Below, one piece after another: positions 1-11,640 of a stretch of 64,000 nucleotides of DNA. This DNA is from Rugalucina vietnamica (taxonomy: Eukaryota > Mollusca > Bivalvia > Lucinida > Lucinidae). Below the pieces are notes generated by a model. That model worked only from the letters and a program-made list of their open reading frames with translations. It was not told the origin of the DNA and did no database searches. The first letter of the stretch is position 1; every line of letters starts with the position of its first letter. The DNA is taken from positions 28,591,456 to 28,655,455 of the forward strand of contig OZ024875.1 of NCBI GenBank assembly GCA_964017185.1, given 5' to 3'. The position numbers and the translations under genes were made by a program.

Positions 1-330
1 TATATTTCTCTTTGGTCTTTTTGAGATCAGCGAGGAGATTCTGAGAAATCAAGAAAATTATTATTGGTTTAGATACATTTTCTAACCTACAATTAATATA
101 TTTGGCCCCATTTGGATAATTCTAGTCTTTGTACCTACTACTCAGTAAAATGATGCAAAAGTACAATAATTACTTATTAATAATTATTTCATTTTAATTT
201 GTCAAATCTAAAGGGTCTTTGGCGAGGCTTGAGTAGCCGAAACCATGGTTTGGTCCATTCCCTTTCTCATTAACATGTTCACTACTCTTAAAGGATCCCA
301 GTTTCATTTTATCTGTTGATTTCTATATTG
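1..330 (+). repeat. Dispersed copy of the 371-base repeat (cut by the left edge)
   Basis: This stretch matches the unit of the tandem array at 41540-45948. Shared landmarks, in order, are TTTGAGATCAGCGAGG, a stretch ending in AATATATTTGG, TCTAAAGGGTC, GCCGAAACC and CTCTTAAAGGATC. It is more diverged than the array units and begins inside the unit, so the left boundary is outside the window. It is noncoding. Other single copies lie at 28308-28620 (minus) and, as short fragments, at 36697-36757 and 37558-37615. Confidence 0.8.
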
Positions 331-378
331 CAAACAAGTGTATCTTTTTTGACACTGTTATCCGTGCACTGGTGTGTA

Positions 379-1970
379 CAGGTGCGTTCACTTATTAATA
401 TACCCCTGCGATATTCACAAATAAATTGACAACTTTTCTTGTTTTTGAACAATCGTCACTGGCAAGAAATAGACAACTGGATGAATTTGTTTATATAATA
501 TTATGAGTATGTCTATAAATATTTGTTTTGCATATAAAACTTTCAGATCGTGTGGTGTTGTATGCCTAATTTGATTACATAACATATGGAGCCAAATTTT
601 AAAAAAAAAATTGCTGATATTCGACTTTCAAAGATTCCACAAGGAACTATGGTTAATGGTTGGTACATTTGTTTGTACATTATAAAAGTATAGCCATTTT
701 TGTGCTACGGTTGAAAATTGGGTGTATTTAAGAGCATTATTTACAAAGTTACACCCTGAGTTTTGTTTATTGTACATTTTAGAATTTCATGGTAAAACGG
801 TTTTTACAATATAAAACTAAGCATGTCAGTGTCATTTTGCAAGAAAACTAATATTCTACGAGGACGAGTTTACGAACCAAGCTTGCTGGTAGGTTCCTTT
901 ATGAGGTAAGCGTGCCTTAAAGCACTGTGGAGTCACCTATGGCTTTGTATCCAGCCAAAACGTAGGTTGACATTTCATCATACAATTCATTATTTCTTTC
1001 CTCGGGACAGAATACCATAGGAAACTGGGACTTTCACTGATAATGTTTAATAGCTAGGATTTCTCTCTTTGCTTATATTCATAATATTTAAATCCTCTCG
1101 TATAAGCACAGGTCAAGGAAAACACCAGGACATGCAAAGACAGACATTCCCCTAATGCCAATAATGTGTTTGCGGATTAAGGATGAATACAAAGAACATT
1201 GTCTTGCATATTTTTTTTGACATCCTTTATTGGCATGTATATTTCCATGACTGAAACGCTATAGAAGAGGTTTGAAATATTACGAGGAGGAGATTACAGT
1301 CATTGCCTAACAATATATTTAGCCAACGTAGGCCCTTGGTGTGTAGGAAACAATCATGAAACTGTATGATGAAATGCCAATCCCACGTTTTGGCAGATAA
1401 CAAAGTCACGTGTGACTCCACAGTGCTGTAAGCCATGCTTAATTCATGAAGGGACCCACTAGCAAGCTTTGTTCGTAAAACCGTCCTAGTAGAATATTAG
1501 ATTTCTTGCAAAATAACACTGACATGCTCAGTTTTATATTGTAACAACCGCTGTATCATGAAATTCTAAAATGTATAATGAATGAAAATCAGGATGTCAC
1601 TTTGTAAATAAAGCTCATAAAGACACCAAATTTTCAGCCGTAGCACAAAAATGGCTATTCTTTCATAATGTACAAACAAAATTACCAACCATTTACCATG
1701 GTTCCTTGTGGAATCTTTGAAACTCGAATATCAGCGAATTTTTTGTTAAAAATTTGGTTCCATATGTTATGTAATCCACTTAGGCATATGACATCACACG
1801 ATCTGGAAGTTTTATATACAGAGCAAATATTTATAGACATACATAACATATTTTATAAACAAATTCATCCAGTTGTCTATTTCTTGCCAGTGACGATTGT
1901 TTAAAAACAAGAAAAGTTGTCAATTTATTTATGAATATCGCAGGGGTATATTAATAAGTGAACGCACCTG
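379..1970. mobile_element. Long foldback element with about 620-base inverted arms and TA duplication
   Basis: The segment begins CAGGTGCGTTCACTT and ends with its reverse complement. The inverted arms continue to about 1005 on the left and from about 1350 on the right, with scattered mismatches. The unpaired centre is about 340 bases. TA dinucleotides flank both ends (377-378 and 1971-1972), as expected of Tc1/mariner-type insertion. No transposase reading frame is present, so it is non-autonomous. A partial relative lies at 19690-20362 and continues after 22509. The superfamily assignment rests only on the TA duplication. Confidence 0.75.
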
Positions 1971-1972
1971 TA

Positions 1973-4160
1973 TAGTATGCAAGTATAATGGTTTTAGTTT
2001 TTATTTCACCACATCTAAGGAAGTTGTTTGGAGGTCTACTGTTAACAGTTACTTTTCCACGAACTCATGATCCTAGTTTCTGTCAGGACTCGCCCTTTAA
2101 TCTATCCCGGCGATAAGTATAAAAACAATATCAACTCTTGAGTGTTTCTGGGCATAGAGCATAGGATTCAATGTGAGGTACGATCAGCTCAGTGGCATAA
2201 TCATCCAAGGTTTTGCTGCTTCGGGCTGTCACATCAATCAGTGTCTGCATTTGGCTGTTCATCAGTTTTATTTGTTCCTTGCACAAAGGTGTCAAGAAGC
2301 TGTCCCTGACTTTGTTCAGGAGTACAACATGCCATTTTGTGAAATGACAGAGGACAGTTTTGATTTTCATATCGTAAAAATTCCTACAATTTGGCATGAG
2401 ATTAATAGCCTCGAAAATAGTCTACAGCCATCTTTCAAACAGTCAAGCTTACACTTGCCTGATGATTGGTCGGGTTAAACTTTCCTATTTAACTTGTTCT
2501 TTATGACGTGCTCATTAAACGAGGGCTTCTGGTTGCTTGCCATGTCCTTCACAAACTTTTCATATTGAGTGTCGAAAAGTCTGTGTTTACTATCATTGTG
2601 TAGATACCATGCGATAGAGAGCATGTTCGAACTGCACATAACTTTGGAAATCACATATTGCTTTGCTCATGTTTAATATATTCTATCATATGCAGCGTAT
2701 TGTGGGCATTTTTGCTAGAAATAGATCAGCTCTAGCAGTGAATTGTTGAGAAATAATTCACTGTTTGGAGGTCAGTTGTAAAGAAGATCAAATCACGAGC
2801 GCGGATCTATTTGGTTTCTAACACACAATAAACAGAGCAAAGGTCGCTGAAACTGTCGATAACTCTCAGCTTTCCACCATTGCATTGCAGATTTCCCGCC
2901 AAATATTTGACTGTAATGCGGATATTTGCATACATTCATTACGTTTGTTATGCGTTAAAACGACATTACATCATCTATTGGTGCTTGATGGGATATGATA
3001 GATGACATCACAAATGATATCGAAATGGCGCAAAGTAATGCCACGCTTATTCTTCAGTGAAGTGTTGCACAATATAACGGTTTTATATAGGCAAGATGTG
3101 TTAGAACTAGCAATGTGTTATTTCTTTTGTCTATATTTAGACCACTTCGCGACAATAATGTTATTTAAGTGTTCTCAGCGACGAGAAAAAAGGTTATTGA
3201 AAGTTTTTTGCAGTTATAGAATCAAGAATGTATGCTACATATGATAGAATATTTCGAATATAACTTAAAAGTAGCGAGGGGCACCACATATTTTCCGAAC
3301 TTAGGTCCAGTCCGAACTGTAAAATTTAACTGTGACGTCACCGTCTTGTACACTTACAAGTGATATCTTACACATAGTTTGCTTCTCGATAGTGATATTG
3401 CTTCTGACCGATAGGCATTAATATATGTACTATTATAGCTGAATGTTTTACTAAACCAGTAGACGTACAGTCCAAAATTCTGTTAAAAAGTCGAAACTGA
3501 ATTTTCTGTATCATTTTCTTAAAAATCATGAATATTAATGAAAATTGTAATGCTCACCTCGATACCTAAAGAAAACAATTATAAAGTTGAACAAAAGGCT
3601 CAATCTGACTTTGGCATCAGTTATGACATTTAAAACTGACAAAACATGTGAAATTGTCAATTTCCAACATTTTTGCTACTGAGTTTAGCTAAAATGGAGA
3701 AATTCATTAATATTCATGAATATGCAAATTAGCTTTTTTGCATTTTTGAACTTTATACAAAAGGACAATGCCGTAGCTGTAATTTGGAATCAAAATTGTT
3801 GTTCTGTGATCATCAGAATGTGAGTTATGGTCAATCATCTACACCAAATTTCTTAAATATGTCGGCCATTTTGGTTTTTGGCGGCCATCTTGAAAATGGC
3901 CGAATTCGAAGTGGCCAGGAATCATTTTGTAATCTGCATTATTTGGAGAACATATGGTGTAAATTTCATGCTTGTATCATCAACTGAAGTATTCCCTCAA
4001 ATTTGCTCACTAAGCAGCTCCGCTATCTAGCAAACCTAATAAGTTGCCAAATGTATACACCATAAGAAGCACGACGAGGAACGTCACCATCCAAAAACGG
4101 AAAATTTACTATATCAAAATCAAAGTCATCGCGCTTATCATAAATTTTAGAAGAAACAAA
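1973..4160. other. No gene recognised
   Basis: AT-rich intergenic DNA. A minus-strand open stretch at 2131-2420 reads as a plausible 90-residue peptide but has no recognisable domain and starts just after an in-frame stop. Around 3700-3730 there is a dispersed-looking palindromic AT motif (ATTAATATTCATGAATAT), and near 3866-3905 a GGCGGCCATCTTG motif that recurs in other repeats of this window. Confidence 0.5.
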
Positions 4161-4165
4161 TCCAT

Positions 4166-6226
4166 TTGCAACAGAAAGATGTAGATCTTAAAAGGGGTCT
4201 TCGGTATCCGAGATATTGGCTTTGTTCAACTGTAGCTGGTGGCAGTCGAGCTGCATACAACTCAGCCAAGCGTGAGTCCAACCGTGCAGTGTACCATGCC
4301 AAGAATGAGGCGCAGAAGGTTGCTCTCCAGAAAGTAGATCCAAGATCTGCAGACGTGTATCGTCTGGCTAAGCAAATGAGACGTTACAACCAGGATGTCA
4401 TGGGAGAGAAACCTGTAAAGAATGATGAAGGCCTACTGTCACTAGATGAGGATGCAAAGAAAGATGCCTGGAAAGAGCATCAATGTCGAATTCCCATGGA
4501 ATCCAGAGGACCTGTCAGTGGAAAGCCCAGTTGAAGGCCCAAGCGAGCCAATCACCTTGGAGATGATTACAAAGGCCATCAACAAGATGGCATCTGGAAA
4601 AGCAGCTGGACCATCAGGTATCGTTGCTGAGATGCTGAAGCCCCTTGGTGAAGCTGGTGTAGCTGAGGTGCGTGATCTTATTGAGGACATCATCTCAGAA
4701 GGGTGCATCCCAATTGACTGGCAGGAGAGTTACATTGTCAATTTGTACAAGGGCAAAGGAGATGCTCTGAACAGGGGTAACTACAGGGGCTTGAAGCTGA
4801 TTGAACAGACGATGAAAGTATTGGAGCGTGTAGTAGAAGGACTCATCCGACAAAGAGTTGAGATTGATGAGATGCAGTGTGGGTTTATGTCAGGTCGTGG
4901 CACTACAGATGCAATTTTCATTGTCCGTCGACTACAAGAGAAGCACTTCGCTGCTAACAAGCTGCTCTACATGGCCTTCGTTGATCTGTAAAAAGCATTC
5001 GATCGGGTCCCGCGGGATGTCATCTGGTGGGCAATGCGAAAATTAGGAATCAACGAGTGGCTAGTGCGCCTTGTCTAGTCCATGTATAAAGACGTGAGAA
5101 GTAGGGTAAGAGTTGGCAGTGGATACAGTGAGGAGTTTGGTGTCAAAGTAGGTGTTCATTAGGGCTCTGTCCTAAGCCCGCTTCTCTTCATCATTGTGTT
5201 AGAGGCTTTATCCAGGGAGTTCCGAACAGGCTGCCCTTGGGAGCTGTTGTATGCAGATGACTTGATGATTAGTGCTGAGTCCATGGAGGAACTACTGGTA
5301 AAGCTGAAGACATGGAAAGCAGAGATGGAGAGGAAAGGCCTTCGAGTGAACATGGGGAAGACAAAGATCATGGTCTCTGTCCCCAATCTGGACCTTCTGA
5401 AAAAATCTGGAAAGGATCCCTGTGGCGTCTGTCAGACAGGTGTAGGAAGAAATGCTATCTTCTGTGGTGGCTGCTTGTCCTGGATCCACAAGAAATGCAG
5501 TGGAATCAAAGGCCCCTTGCGCCCTGATCCTGATTTCAGATGTGCTCGCTGCCTAGGAAAGGCACGTCCAATAGATGGAAGACTAGTGAAGGAGGTTCAG
5601 GTTGATGACGAAACAGTTGAGGCTGTTCCAGAGTTCTGTTATCTGGGAGACATGCTTTCTGCTGGTGGTGGTTGTGAACTGGCTGCAATAACGCGTTGCA
5701 AATCCGCTTGGGGCAAGTTCCGACAGCTACTCCCCCTATTCACCAACCGCAATCTGCCACTTATGACCAGAGGTCGAGTTAATTCAACTTGTGTGAGAAG
5801 TGTAATGCTGCATGCGGCAGAAACATGGGCCATGACTGTGGCTACACTTAACCGCCTACGGCGCAATGACCGTGCGATGATCCGCTGGATCTGTAATGTC
5901 AAGGCGAATGATGAAGTAAGCTCAGACTCCCTTCTCTCAAAGCTTGGTCTTCAGGATATAGATGTGGTTCTTCGCTCCAGCAGAATGAGATGGTATGGAC
6001 ACGTAGAGCGTAGCAAAGGCTGAACTGCTCAAGTACGCAAGCTGAACATAGCTGCACAGAAAAGATCTGGCAAGCCAAGGAAATCATGGGATGAAGTGTT
6101 GTTAGACGACAGAAAAAAGCTAGGAATGGATACTGCTGATCCTCAGAATCGCTCAGAGTGGAGAGGTCGTCTAAGAAGGAGACTTGTCAAACAAGTCCAA
6201 CCCTCAATAGAGGACAACGGACTATA
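4166..6226 (+). pseudogene. Decayed non-LTR retrotransposon reverse transcriptase with PHD-like zinc cluster
   Basis: This is a 5'-truncated LINE coding region with no endonuclease. The first frame (from 4166) carries the pre-RT region and shifts frame near 4480-4500. The RT core follows: a GKAAGPSGI block, NLYKGKGD then NYRGLKLIE, FVDL-stop-KAFDRVP, VH-stop-GSVLSPLLF, and the catalytic LLYADDL. In-frame stops lie at 4989-4991 (TAA), 5076-5078 (TAG), 5160-5162 (TAG) and 6021-6023 (TGA). After the RT thumb there is a cysteine/histidine cluster (C-x2-C ... C-x2-C ... H-x2-C ... C-x2-C, about 5421-5565) resembling a PHD-type finger. A C-terminal domain with YLGDMLS and MRWYGHV follows, and the 3' end runs into a GATGAT-type tail near 6232-6250. 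The element cannot make a full protein. An RTE-like affiliation is likely but not proven. Confidence 0.9.
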
Positions 6227-6325
6227 AAACGGATATGATGATGATGATATAAAAATAAATCAGCTACGAGAGGTTCGCAATTTGTACCCATCGGAATTCC
6301 AACAATTTGTCTGAATTCCAACAAT

Positions 6326-7062
6326 TGCAAAAATGCATGTTTTGAAAACACCAAAATTTAGAATGCAGCAAAAAGCCCACATCTTTATTTCTGGGCTTCC
6401 AAGTGTATGAAGTATGAATGTTTTATGATAAGTTGTTGCAAAGACCTAAAAGAATCTTTAAAGGAGACGGGAAATAGATAATCTGTTATATCAAATAAAC
6501 AAAGATCAATTAATGCTTTCATTCACAGAAAACCGCATTTTTCTAGGTGGTCTGATAACAATTTTATTGCTGTGTAATTTCTGGCTATTTAGCCTGCTGC
6601 TGTTTGATCTCAAAAATTCCGACAGGTAAAGCCACAGCTTGGCTTTGACGTCAGTCTCTCCCCTAATTTTATCATCAGACTGTTTTTCAGTGTGCTATAT
6701 TATGAAAACTATTGTGATAGATGTTAATTCAATGAAATAAAATGGAGAAAAAAACCAGTAAGAACTGGTCATCTCTGGTGGCAGCTTGGATTTAGTTGTG
6801 CAGTCATATATGTCTGTGCACTCATCAAAAGAAGTTTTACACCAGTTAATATTTTTCTCATTTTAAAATAATGTCTAGTATAGATATTTTTCAAATAAAC
6901 TTTTAAAACTTAATACCATCTTAAAGGGCTGGACTTCCTGAATGACAAATCAATATTTCTTCTTAAAAAGATTAAATAAAAATGTGCAAAAATGCATGTT
7001 TTGAAAACACCAAAATTTGGAATGCAGCAAAAAGCCCACATCTTTATTTCTGGGCTTCCAAA
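6326..7062. repeat. Pair of near-identical 77-base direct repeats
   Basis: The segment 6326-6402 is repeated at 6985-7062, both running from TGCAAAAATGCATG to GGGCTTCCAA, with only one or two differences. The copies are 659 bases apart in the same orientation. The flanks do not match, so this is either a small local duplication or two hits of a short dispersed repeat. Confidence 0.85.
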
Positions 7063-8156
7063 CCCGAATTCGTTTCACATCCTCATTCGGGATACTGAAA
7101 GCAATCATTTAAAGCAAAAAACTAAAAATTGAATTTTTTTGACAAAAACACTTATTTTTGACCATTTTTTTTTTTTGAGATTTTGTTTAAATACTCAGAT
7201 AAAGCTTAGTAGCTCATCTCTCCAATAAAATGGGTTGTTTTTCTTTCAAACACAGCATGCAGCACCAATTAATGTTTAACTGAAGGTACTGGTTTTCAAC
7301 CCATCCAAATTCAGAATTTTTAAAAAGCTGCATGTCAAAAAAGTACTCATGCAACATCTTTGACATGAGATTGCCTTTAACAGAAAGAAAACAGGCGGCA
7401 TTTTTTTGGTGTCAAAACATCTCATAGTGATCAAAAATTGAAATGAATTTCGATTTTACCCATTTTTTCCAATATTTATAATTTTGTCTCAAAAATTGCA
7501 ATTTTGTCAAAAAATGATTTTTTACTAAATTTTTGTGATTTATTAAATTGTTTTTAGGCTTAATCATTAGCTTTGGAGCTCTTGTGTGTAAATTTGGAAA
7601 CAAAAATGTGTTCTTGATGCTGTGGCATTTTTTGTGGAATTTTTTCGATTTTCCAATTTTCAGCATTTACAGAAAATTGGAATTTTCAATTTTTCCTAAA
7701 ATCGTTTCCGCAACAATTTTTGGTCTTATCACACGCATTATCAAACTCTTTCAGACTGTGCAAATTCGAAAAGCTAACTTTAAAACTTGTTAGTTAAAAT
7801 GTCACTTAAAAATATGAAAAAATCTAAATGGTGCAAAACTTCTTTTGATGAGTATATTTGAATTTGAGAGGGGGTTTAGGCATCTGGCAATAGAAGAGGA
7901 GTTACTTTGCCTCAAGTTACACACATGTCCATTAAATAGATCAACCCTGATGGTCAAACCTATATAGCCGGATAAAGCAAGACATGTTGAATGTAAAGTT
8001 TGTATTGATGTATGTGAATGTTCTATTGGATTAAAACCAAAACAAAAAGATATCCAATGTATGTTTATAGTGCTTATATACTAAACAAGAAACATCTTTA
8101 AAAAAAGATAATTGTCGAAGATTAATATCTGTTCTGCAATAGGGTACAGGATGCAG

Positions 8157-8181
8157 GACAGACAGACAGACAGACAGACAG
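8157..8181. repeat. (GACA)n microsatellite
   Basis: About six uninterrupted GACA units are visible directly in the sequence. Confidence 0.95.
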
Positions 8182-8705
8182 TATGACTCTTGCAGAGCCA
8201 ACTCCAGACATGACTGAGAGGAAATGCTTTTCAAATGTCCCTACGGCGAGAGTCCTTAAGAGTCGCTGGACCGAAACGACTCGTTCTGTTGAGCAGAGCC
8301 TTTGGTCCGAACATGCATATATAATGGAAAAAATCCGAACGCATCTTATCTACGATGGCCTGCATGGATCATAAAATTTCAAAATCCACAGAATTTAGAT
8401 TTTAATTTTTCTTTGCAAAAGCTTTCGTCACACAAAAAGCGATTAAAATGAATTACAATAAGGACCAATGGTGGCTTGTATAGTAAAAAAACATCATCTT
8501 AAAGTACTTTTTAAAGAGATGCAGTTTGTTGCCTTTTTCATCTTCCATATGGGAAAAACCCGGATGCAGGTCAAAAATGATCTGAGATGTCTTCGACAAA
8601 CAAATAAAGACTCAGGGTATCAACCACACTTTTAACTTAATAAGATTGCACTGATTAATTCATCTAAGTTTATAAAATGTGGGGACCCATAATGTTTGTC
8701 CCTTT

Positions 8706-10033
8706 GGGGTGCCGCTTTACTATTTATTCCCTATTTATGGATACTATAAATTTCTCTTAGGATATGCATAAATCATTTTTGGATATCCATAAATGAATTA
8801 AGAAATATACATAATTTACTTAAGGATATAATTAAATCAATTTATAGATATCTTAATTCGGCTGAATTATGGATGTCCATAAATTGATTTTAAGGATATT
8901 CATAAATGATTTATGGATATCCTATAATGAAACCCTATTAAAGGATATCCACAATTCAATTTAAGGATATCCTAATTTAGGCTGAATACGGGATATCTAT
9001 AAATCAAATTATGGTTATCCTTAAATCGATTGATTGATATCCTAAAGTAGGGTTGTATTTTAGGATATCAATAATTCATTATAGGAATGAATTTTATTTT
9101 TGTTGATTTTATCGATGTGTAAACTTACAAACTTCGGGCTTTATGAAAAAGTTTGTGAGTGATTCGCCTGAGTTTACACATCGATAAAATCAGCAAAAAA
9201 TAATAATTCATTCCTTATAATTCCAACTTTGTCTGATTACACTGCATTTGTCTACACTGATTTAATTTTTTAAAGCCAGCGGAAGGAAAATAGAGCAAAA
9301 CGGATCTTCATGAGGCAGCCATCTTGAAAATTTCCAAATCATAAAACACACTTCTCGCAATGAATAGAAGCTATAACTGGCTTGCTATAGGCAGGCTGTC
9401 AAAGCGGGAGCTTTAAAACGTCTCCCCTTCATTCAAAATTGTGCGTTTGGGAGAAAATATCGCCGTCTGGACCGATAGAAAGACATGTCGATTTTGAACT
9501 GGGGCTCTGAATATTAGAAATTCAAACATCAATTTTCAACACACAACAGTAAGAATAAAACACTAACCATACGATGTTCTGTTAAAAGAAAAGGTTTCCA
9601 TGTTAATAAAAATTCCAAATATTCATTTCGACGCCTTCAAAACGTGTTCATCCATTGTTTTAATGACGTTTAGATTTGATGACGTCAACGTTTTTGAGAA
9701 GAAACGTCACGTGATCACGTAACGTCGCGCCGTTTTTAAGGTGAAAACTGAGTATTCTTACGCATTGCTTTTATCGAAGAATAAAGTCTTCCAAACAACC
9801 AATCAGAATGTAGGAAATTAGTAAAGTTGGAATCATTTAAGGGTATCATAAAATCACAAGAAAATCATATGAAAAAAAAAGGAAATATTTCAATACTGAA
9901 TTTAGGATATCCTTAAAGCGAATTATGGATATTCCTAAATAAGCATTTTTAAAGATATCCTAAATTCAAATTATGGCTATCCTAAATAATCAAATTAAGG
10001 ATATCCTAAATTCAAGCTTATGTTAGGATGTAT
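8706..10033 (+). repeat. GGATATCC-rich repeat unit, copy 1 (interrupted)
   Basis: The unit opens with GGGGTGCCGCTTTACTATTT and consists of degenerate, closely spaced GGATATCC palindromes in AAT-rich spacers. It aligns with the uninterrupted copy 2 (10034-10559). In copy 1 the alignment is broken by an insertion at 9081-9832 and resumes at about 9838 with the AAAATCACAAGAAAAT segment present in copy 2. It is noncoding. Confidence 0.75.
9081..9832. mobile_element. 752-base insertion in the GGATATCC repeat, flanked by TCATT
   Basis: Comparison with the uninterrupted neighbouring copy places an insertion here. The pentamer TCATT is present on both sides (9076-9080 and 9833-9837), consistent with a 5-base target duplication. 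The left part is a hairpin with 43-44-base arms (9083-9125 and 9172-9215) around a 46-base loop. The remainder contains ATTCCAACTTT near 9220 and its inverse near 9822-9832, and several TGACGT/ACGTCA motifs near 9660-9730. No coding region is visible, and the element class is unknown. Confidence 0.6.
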
Positions 10034-10559
10034 GGGGTACGTTTTACTATTTATGGATATCCGTAAATCATTTTTGGATATCCATAAATGAATTAAGGAT
10101 ATCCATAATTCACTGAAGGATATCCTATAAGCGACATATGGATATCCTTAATTCGGCTGAATTATTGATATCATTAAAGTGAATTTAGGATATCGGTAAA
10201 TGAACTATAAATATCCTAAAATACAACCTGATATATCCTAAATTAGAGTGAATATGGGATATCCATAATTCAATTTACGGATATCCTGAAATTGATTTAT
10301 GGATATCCTAAACTAGGCTTGTATTTTAGGATAACTTTAATTCATTTAAAAATTATCACAAGAAAATTATATAAAAGAAATAGCGAAGATTTTCAAAAAT
10401 GAATTTTGGATATCCTTAAATCGAATTATGGATATCATTAAATCTGCATATTTATGGATATTCTAAATTTGAATTATGAATATTGTTAATTCCAATTATG
10501 GATACTAAATTCAGGACTATTTTTGGAAATTCATTAATACATTTTAGGATATCCTGATA
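10034..10559 (+). repeat. GGATATCC-rich repeat unit, copy 2 (uninterrupted)
   Basis: This direct tandem copy of the unit starts at 8706. It opens with GGGGTACGTTTTACTATTT and keeps the order of GGATATCC palindromes. It provides the empty-site reference that exposes the 9081-9832 insertion in copy 1. Confidence 0.75.
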
Positions 10560-11387
10560 CATTCAGTGTGTATGTGCAGGATCATATGCTCCTGACATGT
10601 ATCATCGTTAAATATTAAACAGCCTATTTTTGCACTCAAATGCAAAACAAGCACCCAAATACAAAGCAATACACCAAGATAAACCCTGAGAATAATCACT
10701 ATCCTAGATGTTTATGGTCGGAAATTCCCAGAAGAATAAAATATCTTAAAACATAACTAATAAAATACACTGAACTCAATGTAAACCAAGAAACATAGCA
10801 ATTAGGCCTGTAAAGCAATCAGCTGATAAGCATGCTGGTGGAATCAGGGGTCAATGTGACGTAAGGGCAATTTATTTCTCCAAGTTTCAGCAGAAAACAC
10901 TGATTTTAATGCTCTGTGAGTGTGAGCAATTATTGGATTTACACAGAAGTGCTGATTTTATCTGAAATACTTTCTTTTGGAACAGGAATTAAATTCTAAT
11001 CAGATTGTGGACCATAAAAAAGGTATCTGTTGCCTGAATCCTTTAACACAAGTGTGACGGGGACGAGAAAAGGAACGCACATTGGAGCGTGGATGACTGA
11101 GGTGACTCACTTTGTCACTACTATGGCTGTTTGCACTTCATGCAGTCAGGCTAAATTGCATTTTCCTGTTGCCTTTAATGGTTACATGCACTTGTGACCG
11201 TTAGGGAAATGTTAAAGATTTTCCAAAAAACAGTACATGTATGTGTACACTGACCTTAATTTCGTTTTCTTTGTACATACATATAGGAGTAGCAAAGTCA
11301 GTTACATGTACTCTTAATGCTTTGACATGATTAGGATATACTGCCAATATTTGGTTTGTAAACTTGAATAATCTAGTCCTGAGGTAC
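10560..11387. other. No gene recognised
   Basis: Unique-looking intergenic DNA. It was searched on the minus strand for zinc-finger exons that should follow the exon at 11388-11640, and no C-x2-C...H-x3-H pattern was seen. Confidence 0.5.
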
Positions 11388-11640
11388 CTCTAAATCTTTT
11401 GCCACAGCTGTCACAGTCGTGTGTTGCCTCCCCTGCTTGTGGATTATCAACCTTGTGTACTCCCACAATATGCAACCTCAGGCTGGTGGTGGTTGATAAC
11501 TGCTTATAACAGGTCTCACATTGTGTTGGTCCTTCTGAGATGTCCATTTTGCTCATTGTTCGTAATTTAAGTAAGAGTCAGTCCGAGTCCATTTTCTTGG
11601 TTACTTCAGAACATGTTGAGGGAATGTAGGATGTACAGCT
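11388..11640 (-). pseudogene. Orphan first-exon-like fragment of a C2H2 zinc-finger gene
   Basis: On the minus strand a splice-acceptor-like TTATCATTTCAG precedes the fragment. An ATG then gives M-D-S-D-stop, and an in-frame ATG further on (complement of 11556) starts MSKMDISEGPTQC. One complete finger follows (C-x2-C-x12-H-x4-H, from CETC to the His of VGVH), then half a finger (CDSCGKRFR) that stops at a possible donor GAG/GTACCT. The order of start, one finger, half finger and donor mirrors the first coding exon of the gene at 22859. The stop after MDSD, where the intact gene continues MNVDSDPV, and the lack of downstream finger exons suggest a decayed or rearranged paralogue. It could instead be the 5' exon of a gene with a very long intron. 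Confidence 0.55.

Larger units (their letters stand above)
6251..8705. other. AT-rich noncoding DNA with a duplicated 77-base segment
   Basis: No supportable gene is present. Open stretches around 7412-7793 arise from AT-rich low-complexity DNA on both strands. The notable contents are a 77-base direct duplication (6326-6402 and 6985-7062) and a short GACA microsatellite (8157-8181). Confidence 0.5.

Noticed and set aside
2131..2478. Overlapping open stretches on both strands suggesting a small gene
   Set aside because: No domain, no splice-site support and an in-frame stop just upstream. The minus-strand peptide is plausible but unsupported.
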